A stretch of DNA of 64,000 nt from Lachnoclostridium sp. An14 (GTDB lineage Bacteria > Bacillota > Clostridia > Lachnospirales > Lachnospiraceae): positions 1 to 64,000 of the forward strand of contig NZ_NFLE01000005.1 in NCBI RefSeq assembly GCF_002160755.1. Reading direction: 5' to 3'. Each line of letters opens with the position of its first letter. Position 1 is the first letter of the stretch. Positions 61,701 through 64,000 of this stretch are shown here, in pieces. The notes under the pieces are model-generated. The model did not search any database and had not been told where the DNA came from. It was given only the letters and a program-made list of their open reading frames with translations. Made by a program: the position numbers and the translations under genes.

Positions 61701-64000
61701 AAAGGCCTTTCAAAAGGCGTTTACCTCTTGCAGGAAGTGGAAGCGCCGGAGGGCTATGCCATCGCAAAGGAGGTGCGGTTTGAGGTGACCGGACAGGAAG
61801 AAAAGCAGGTCATCACATTGGAGAATGAGAAGATCGTCACGGAATTTACCAAAGAGGATGGAGTAGAGCACACGCCGGTCATCGGCGCAAAGTTGCAGTT
61901 GATTCGTGATGCGGGGACGGAAAATGAAACCGTCATCCAGGAGTGGGTAACAGACGGAAAGCCAGTTACCTTTACCGGAATCCCGGCTGGAAGCTATGTA
62001 ATCCGGGAAGTGGAGACACCGGAAGGATATGCTTCCATGGAAGAACTCACCATCGAAGTTCGGGCAGAAGAGTCACAACAGTCCTTTACGGTCTTAAATC
62101 AGCCAATCCAGGTGGAGATTGAAAAGACAAACTCCAATGGAAGCTCTCTTGGAGGAGCTATCCTGCAGCTGGTCTGGAAAGCGGATGGCAAAGTTATCCG
62201 GGAGTGGGAGTCAAAGCCCAAAGAGGCGGAGCATTTCATCAAACTTCCTACAGGAACCTACATCATCCGGGAAGTGAAAGCGCCTTCTGGCTATCGGAAG
62301 ATGGAACCCCAGGAGATTGAGATTCTGGACACAGAAGACCTTCAGGAGTTTGCCGTGAAGAATTATAAGATTACCCATTCCGGCGGCGGTGGAGGCGGAG
62401 GAGACAATCCCGGTTCGGAAACCGACTATATGGAGCTTTACAAGGTGGATGGAAAGACCGGAGAGCGGTTGGCAAACGCGGAAATAACGGTATACCGGCC
62501 AGATGGCAGTGTCTATTTTACAGGAGTGACCGGTCCGTCCGGGACCGTTCGGTTTGAGAAGCCAGGCGAAGGGACCTACACCTTCAAGGAAACCAAAGCG
62601 CCAGAGGGTTATTACTTAAACGATACTGTTTACCAATTTACCGTGACTGCTTCCGGCGCTGTAGAAGGGGACCGGGAAATTCCCAACTATCAGCCGGGTA
62701 CGGTCATCATCTCCAAAGAAGACGTGACAACGGCGGAAGAACTGCCGGGAGCCCAGATTGAAATCACCGATGAGGACGGGAACAAGATTTTCGAGGGAGT
62801 CAGTGACGAGCATGGAAAGGTCTACTTTGAAGCGCCGGCGCCGGGAACCTACTATTTCCGTGAGGTAGTGGCCCCGGATGGCTATGAGCTAAATGAGACC
62901 ATCTTCTCCTTCACGGTCTTTGAAGACGGCAGTATCGTTGGAGACTGTACCATTCAGGACCAGAAACATTATGGGCGGATTACCGCTTCCTATGAAACTG
63001 ACCGGAAGGGAGAGGGCGATGTGACCATTCAGGATCTGATTTCGGTTCCGAAGACCGGAGATACCAGTAATCTGCCCCTTCTTCTTGCAGTATGGCTGGC
63101 TTCTGCTACGGGTATCATTGGCCTAGCGCTGTATTACTGGAAAACAAGAAATACCAGGAAGAAGCAGAGAGGAAAAAAAGTGGGAATGTTCCTGATTTTA
63201 TCCATCTTGATGGTTGGATTGCCGGCTGGAAATGCACAGGCTGCGGAGGAAAAAATCGAGAACCTTTATGAAGAACGGCAGTACACCACCCAGAATCCGG
63301 ACTCGGATGAGGCGGAAAAACTGTTTGAAAAGGAACTGGAGCGGGACGGCGTGACGTACCGGCTGTCAGAGATTCAGACCGAAGTCATTAACGAGGACGG
63401 CGGCAGCGCAGGCTCTCCGCTGGAAATTGCAGGAACGCCGATGCTCAGGGAAAAAGCGGAAGAGAAAAAGCCGGAGGACGTAATCCAGTTGGATGGTGTG
63501 GACTATCAGCTGCAGGAGAGCACATTGGAGGAAACTACCATAGAAGCCCACGAGGAAACCGTGGAAGAAACGGTGACTTATGAAGCGGTGGAGGCAAAAG
63601 ATGTCATACCATCGCAGATTTCGGTGACTGTAACAGATGATACAACGGGACAGCGCATGGAGGCAATAGCCTCCATTGCTTCCCAGAACTTTTCAGAGGA
63701 GCGGTGGGAAGATAACTTTTCTTTTACCGTAACTTTTCACGAGTACGGCATCGATGGATATTGGCTGGGGGACCAGGTATTTATGCTGGATGAAGAGAAC
63801 CTGAATTTTACCGGTTATGAGGAGCTTCTGCTGTCGTTGATTGAAGCGGAGCCGGAAAACTACCGGATTCACAATGCGGAGTGGGCCGGAGAACCTTATG
63901 AGGACAGTGAAGGGATAACCTGCCGGGATGCCGTGGTATCCGGAGAAAAGCTGGTCCGGGATTGTGTCATTACCTATCGAGGGACAGCTGTATTTAAAGA
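52773..64000 (+). CDS. Giant thioester/SpaA (Cna_B) adhesin, frame continues past its sortase anchor (right end cut)
   Basis: ATG 52773 after AGGGAGG; 3742 codons in the window with no stop. Signal peptide to about residue 39 (VQA-A). A thioester-domain pattern follows: C93 in GFCLEPN and Q161 in GQAATW. Then an acidic and Cys-containing coiled segment, a TPSNA/TPSEA linker, and about 17 SpaA/Cna_B modules up to 62960. These carry Lys in IxKxD-type starts and Glu in E.(E/A)AP.GY ends, the isopeptide pair. The anchor is VPKTG (63045-63059, residues 3425-3429), a membrane helix and RKKQRGKK. Instead of a stop, the frame continues into MFLILSILMVGLPAGNAQA-AEE, a second signal-peptide-like segment, and at least 250 further residues I do not recognise. 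Confidence 0.85.
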   Translation, partial: MQCNRIYIRLKRKIAFLMAMIFVFQSFFSSGLGIIPVQAAIEGRGSTFAYYDSSNLLRPGASFPFYGKDHNRVGLWPYGITNVEDGEPAAGFCLEPNKSMRTGTQGTIVSYDLDTEGDNLPLGISREEAEILWYALSSSGNFEGYQDEVGKMGQGHYILGQAATWAIMSGRWAGLEDFREQMEVLLANLKSQTLANQTRAALEQFFNQTNGAVEENAVPPFASKYQSTAPVHQMQKNEDGTYSITLEYSEGYDWRQSELIYDVPEGWTATKVDGGVTFTCSTGNPDVGLIRGHFPEGSTAAKYWVKPNTFKIWFPDGWDESSDSAGQQAMITMAGEQVEWEVWLAFGKGGTHFETDKGGYEIPYTQYLHEETFNRDYKIELEKLCDETGKTLEGAEFEILEQFDFSQLNGTNLEEEQFRENTSTSEGKFEDLSICQDSITTDENGHFEHSDRKTYDYEKTYCGGHPEPIIHYVETSDDASEEESAAAEEENARLEEEAWAAWQACVDWCEENCDFHSIDEGIARDAMEADRDEAWDTFIHLKRIYTVREIKARVGYILHDLHNDDIPVEIVEFTSSQAGGDSTVIGSYPGNQQEGNTLLQVQTATASEASISSNEVPMVQAAATPSNAEADSDGEAKQEKAEDEPTKESTPTYSEEEPSKKEADPAEATPSEAEELATPSNAQTFSLSVPSLLSKDDEEGDGDWTWDGVQEESEVEPIDQDSYDSDPTGHTFVVRDHRTEGELHINKRDMELYEQDAEDSYGKSQGDATLEGAVYGLYAAEDIIHPDGKTGKVFSAGELVAIATTDKNGDASFLVITEESATSKNVPNLYEDNAANNGNGWIGRPLILGSYYVEEISRSEGYELSRTGKNLSESNRTGTPVVLAAAGSASTDGFYHEINEWDGSSYDFDVDYYDTDGFEIHLSGLPSNAKVYEVAMEDTTTTEPVVVGTERVEKKDSQGNPVYQTAEGGEYKLDADGNKILKQDEQGEIVYSDIQAEQTVTAVNRLNVYVSSIEREEPSDPDLEESTDIDPDYILWEAYSALAMSGYKNGLTDAPWAILPLSGDTNGEMIEEILEYCASDSFWDAYDVEEVYESDGSWYAKIRYAYKALGEVPAVYERGSGRLVVRKTYEAGYYYVIYEDGEYEQSGYSFTVKEQELDTGALAQGKLRLKPSYKPVYETYTAGELLLDGEGNPIPEMETIPIYEEREVMETKETLTLMDSAEENGRILVSVDTSDEDFSDEATHTRRFRVVISGQIEEQRDAAVSVTTQKPELEEGSYVKYALLLYPGQYAVYQDDGTRLEPVIVEERVIKQAIKVTKDIALDSYEYNSYEIHRDPFTVLFGGYNGKEETKTLPGFFFKLYLRSDLIATGKLETKEDGSYDYESFFKENLEYAATLALEWDTAEHDADGDMTTVHANQGGGRDDYWGESRMLPYGTYVLVEQQPTEIPQKHYQIDSPKEVELPFIPQVDEDGTVHDKIPSPEYLYDSELTPEELAERYLIRFNEENHVIQAHNDDGDFEVFKYGLEPDSAKDCQNDAVAAYYHYGSISENAGTMDDVYYETYYDRDGTISDYGVTLDNVATMTGKSTAIDRKFAKALIPWSVLDPRYGKVINDDGDIGNREPGLEEDGSFNFISYANEDVENEFYSSRLRIEKIDSETGENIIHEGALFKIYAAKRDISGDGSDNVTGTGNILFDENGIPLYNESEQIVMQDESGAEVGVFKAYTTIRDGEVEHPDGTVSTEKQCVGYIETYQPLGAGAYVLVEVEAPEGYVKSKPIAFTVYSDKVEYYEDGDAGKKVQAVKYQYIRPIGSDGKTVVEDMHQIVVKDQPTHVEIHKLEKQQESITYRVEGDEEQLKNRGDVELQYLPNGEFAGFGYVTKELEVSSEPVYVENATLTLYKGLIVKQIGEHEYEGVEVERNLFDSVTGITAYETGYSMDIRQTGTNEQGKAEWDITQEKNPPAALWYFDLEYDPTEYDEETGILYGLDDWGNRICMLDSETGMAYVTDEQGNIIVWPLDENGDKIISQSVDVYTDETGKQTINSDLQPVVDENGLPIYYKDGGVTWVENEWITTDEGAWEIARVPQGAYILEETAAPLGDGYVQSMAIGLVVKDTSGMQSFTMEDDYTKLEISKLDMTSREEIAGAELTLYEAYRVYDDTDRGWHLEILLDTAGEPVIAANWVSDGNTPHWIDHIMPGDYILRETRVPTKAGYVTSEDVEVIIEETGEVQSFVMEDDHTAIEFYKVDSVTGEVLPSENPATLALYPALLDEEGEPLYDEEGNIRYDSSQKIYEWQTNDGSQVRETAHWVTIEGGHSYLAYDYEILNVPGTEQAITYVTETGAQRFEYLPVGKYVLVEEQAPNGYALADPMYILVRDVGSKDEVQQITMEDEAIQVLLSKVNVAGGKEIEGATLAVYRAAEDGSLVKYQMKDENGNLLYLTDTEGNFLYDENGELIPAMEYDESYLVDRWISGSDGRYTQRDEEQGLIPDGYEAGNLRPHTLEEPQAGDYYFVEEQTPFGYVRAAELPFTITEQAGIQRFELVNELILGQIEIVKSDAEQPDKPLAGARFKFTNLDTNTAVILITGDDGRAVSSKVPIGSVGTDGSVSLYYFQVQEVDAPDGYLLEPEAHPFQFNVTTDRKDTIVFHYKAADQPNKVIISKKTLTDKEELPGAHLEVRPVTESIDEDGQTVKVEGDVIDSWVSTTEPHEIRNLKPGEYVLIETRAPEGYLEAEKIYFTIKENMTAEEIPYVEMFDDDTKAEIRKVDGETNEALAGAKLQMVRKETGELIKEWVTDETGTVVFQGLPAGEYEITEIEAPDGYQLLKEPVTITITKDYRVQIFTIENEQTETRIEKKDQETREPVIGAVLQLLDQEGMVLYQWTTAKEPEVIRGLTPGTYQVKEVEAADGYLLLPEPMEIEIRNDTGVQTFTVTNQKLITEIEKIDQETKEPLSGAKLRLVRESDGEVIREWVSASVPEVFKGLSKGVYLLQEVEAPEGYAIAKEVRFEVTGQEEKQVITLENEKIVTEFTKEDGVEHTPVIGAKLQLIRDAGTENETVIQEWVTDGKPVTFTGIPAGSYVIREVETPEGYASMEELTIEVRAEESQQSFTVLNQPIQVEIEKTNSNGSSLGGAILQLVWKADGKVIREWESKPKEAEHFIKLPTGTYIIREVKAPSGYRKMEPQEIEILDTEDLQEFAVKNYKITHSGGGGGGGDNPGSETDYMELYKVDGKTGERLANAEITVYRPDGSVYFTGVTGPSGTVRFEKPGEGTYTFKETKAPEGYYLNDTVYQFTVTASGAVEGDREIPNYQPGTVIISKEDVTTAEELPGAQIEITDEDGNKIFEGVSDEHGKVYFEAPAPGTYYFREVVAPDGYELNETIFSFTVFEDGSIVGDCTIQDQKHYGRITASYETDRKGEGDVTIQDLISVPKTGDTSNLPLLLAVWLASATGIIGLALYYWKTRNTRKKQRGKKVGMFLILSILMVGLPAGNAQAAEEKIENLYEERQYTTQNPDSDEAEKLFEKELERDGVTYRLSEIQTEVINEDGGSAGSPLEIAGTPMLREKAEEKKPEDVIQLDGVDYQLQESTLEETTIEAHEETVEETVTYEAVEAKDVIPSQISVTVTDDTTGQRMEAIASIASQNFSEERWEDNFSFTVTFHEYGIDGYWLGDQVFMLDEENLNFTGYEELLLSLIEAEPENYRIHNAEWAGEPYEDSEGITCRDAVVSGEKLVRDCVITYRGTAVFK

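Noticed and set aside
1-64000. tRNA, rRNA or CRISPR arrays
   Set aside because: No tRNA cloverleaf, rRNA segment or regularly spaced repeat array was seen; the tandem repeats found are inside coding frames.
45061-64000. Annotating the 45-64 kb region as an integrative conjugative element
   Set aside because: The gene types are common in such elements, but no relaxase, type IV secretion, integrase or attachment site is visible in the window.

Overview
The window looks like chromosome of a gut Firmicute of the Lachnospiraceae type (Clostridia). Grounds: strong AGGAGG-type ribosome binding sites, moderate GC content, genes packed in overlapping operons, a class B sortase, NEAT and Shp haem-binding surface proteins, choline-binding-like cell-wall repeats, FIVAR and DUF6273-type domains, and SpaA/Cna_B giant adhesins. 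No rRNA, tRNA or CRISPR was seen. The taxonomic guess is inference from protein style only.

Layout. 1-4.6 kb: a pair of exporter-fold ABC proteins (minus strand, the second cut by the window edge) divergent from an AraC regulator. 4.9-25.5 kb: a haem-acquisition island. It starts with two overlapping winged-helix regulators that appear to carry C-terminal NEAT-like domains. It continues with class B sortase, an Shp-type haem-binding protein, an IsdE/HtsA-type haem ABC importer, a flavodoxin and a small secreted protein. A very large NEAT/FIVAR surface protein follows, broken by one frameshift in an A7 tract. The island ends with a YbaN-type membrane protein, a CydDC-like ABC pair, a secreted wall-binding protein and a short DtxR-like regulator. 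25.5-26.9 kb: a Tn916-like regulatory relic (XRE repressor opposed to a split sigma factor) with a 135-bp inverted-repeat element. 26.9-29.2 kb: ahpC and a permuted AhpF/TrxB reductase. 29.2-30.7 kb: two gene relics and a PIN/Phd toxin-antitoxin pair. 30.9-37.7 kb: an AspA/AstE-like hydrolase, a LysR regulator and a FecCD-type metallophore importer operon with an aldo/keto reductase, lipoprotein receptor and small FmdE-like protein. 37.8-44.8 kb: TetR, a second exporter-fold ABC pair, a MATE transporter and a divergent AraC. 45-64 kb: RNA-binding proteins (S1, cold shock), secreted DUF6273, GLUG/Ig and transglutaminase proteins, a YefM-YoeB pair, and a giant thioester/Cna_B adhesin that runs off the right end.

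The parts are tied together by one 18-bp palindrome, RGTTAG-N6-YTAACY, with a constant 6-6-6 geometry. I find ten copies. They stand before the first ABC/AraC pair, the NEAT-regulator pair, the sortase-haem operon (two copies), ahpC, the AspA-like gene, LysR, the FecCD operon, the second ABC pair and the MATE gene. In most cases the copy lies just downstream of a promoter -10 box, as expected for a repressor site. This suggests one metal/haem regulon spread over 40 kb. The DtxR-like proteins encoded here are natural candidates for the repressor, but that link is inference.

The most unusual observations are the DtxR-like regulators fused to a NEAT-like (haem-binding) domain, the shared palindrome regulon, and the giant adhesin frame. 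That frame passes its sortase anchor without a stop and continues through a second signal-peptide-like segment, like a polyprotein.
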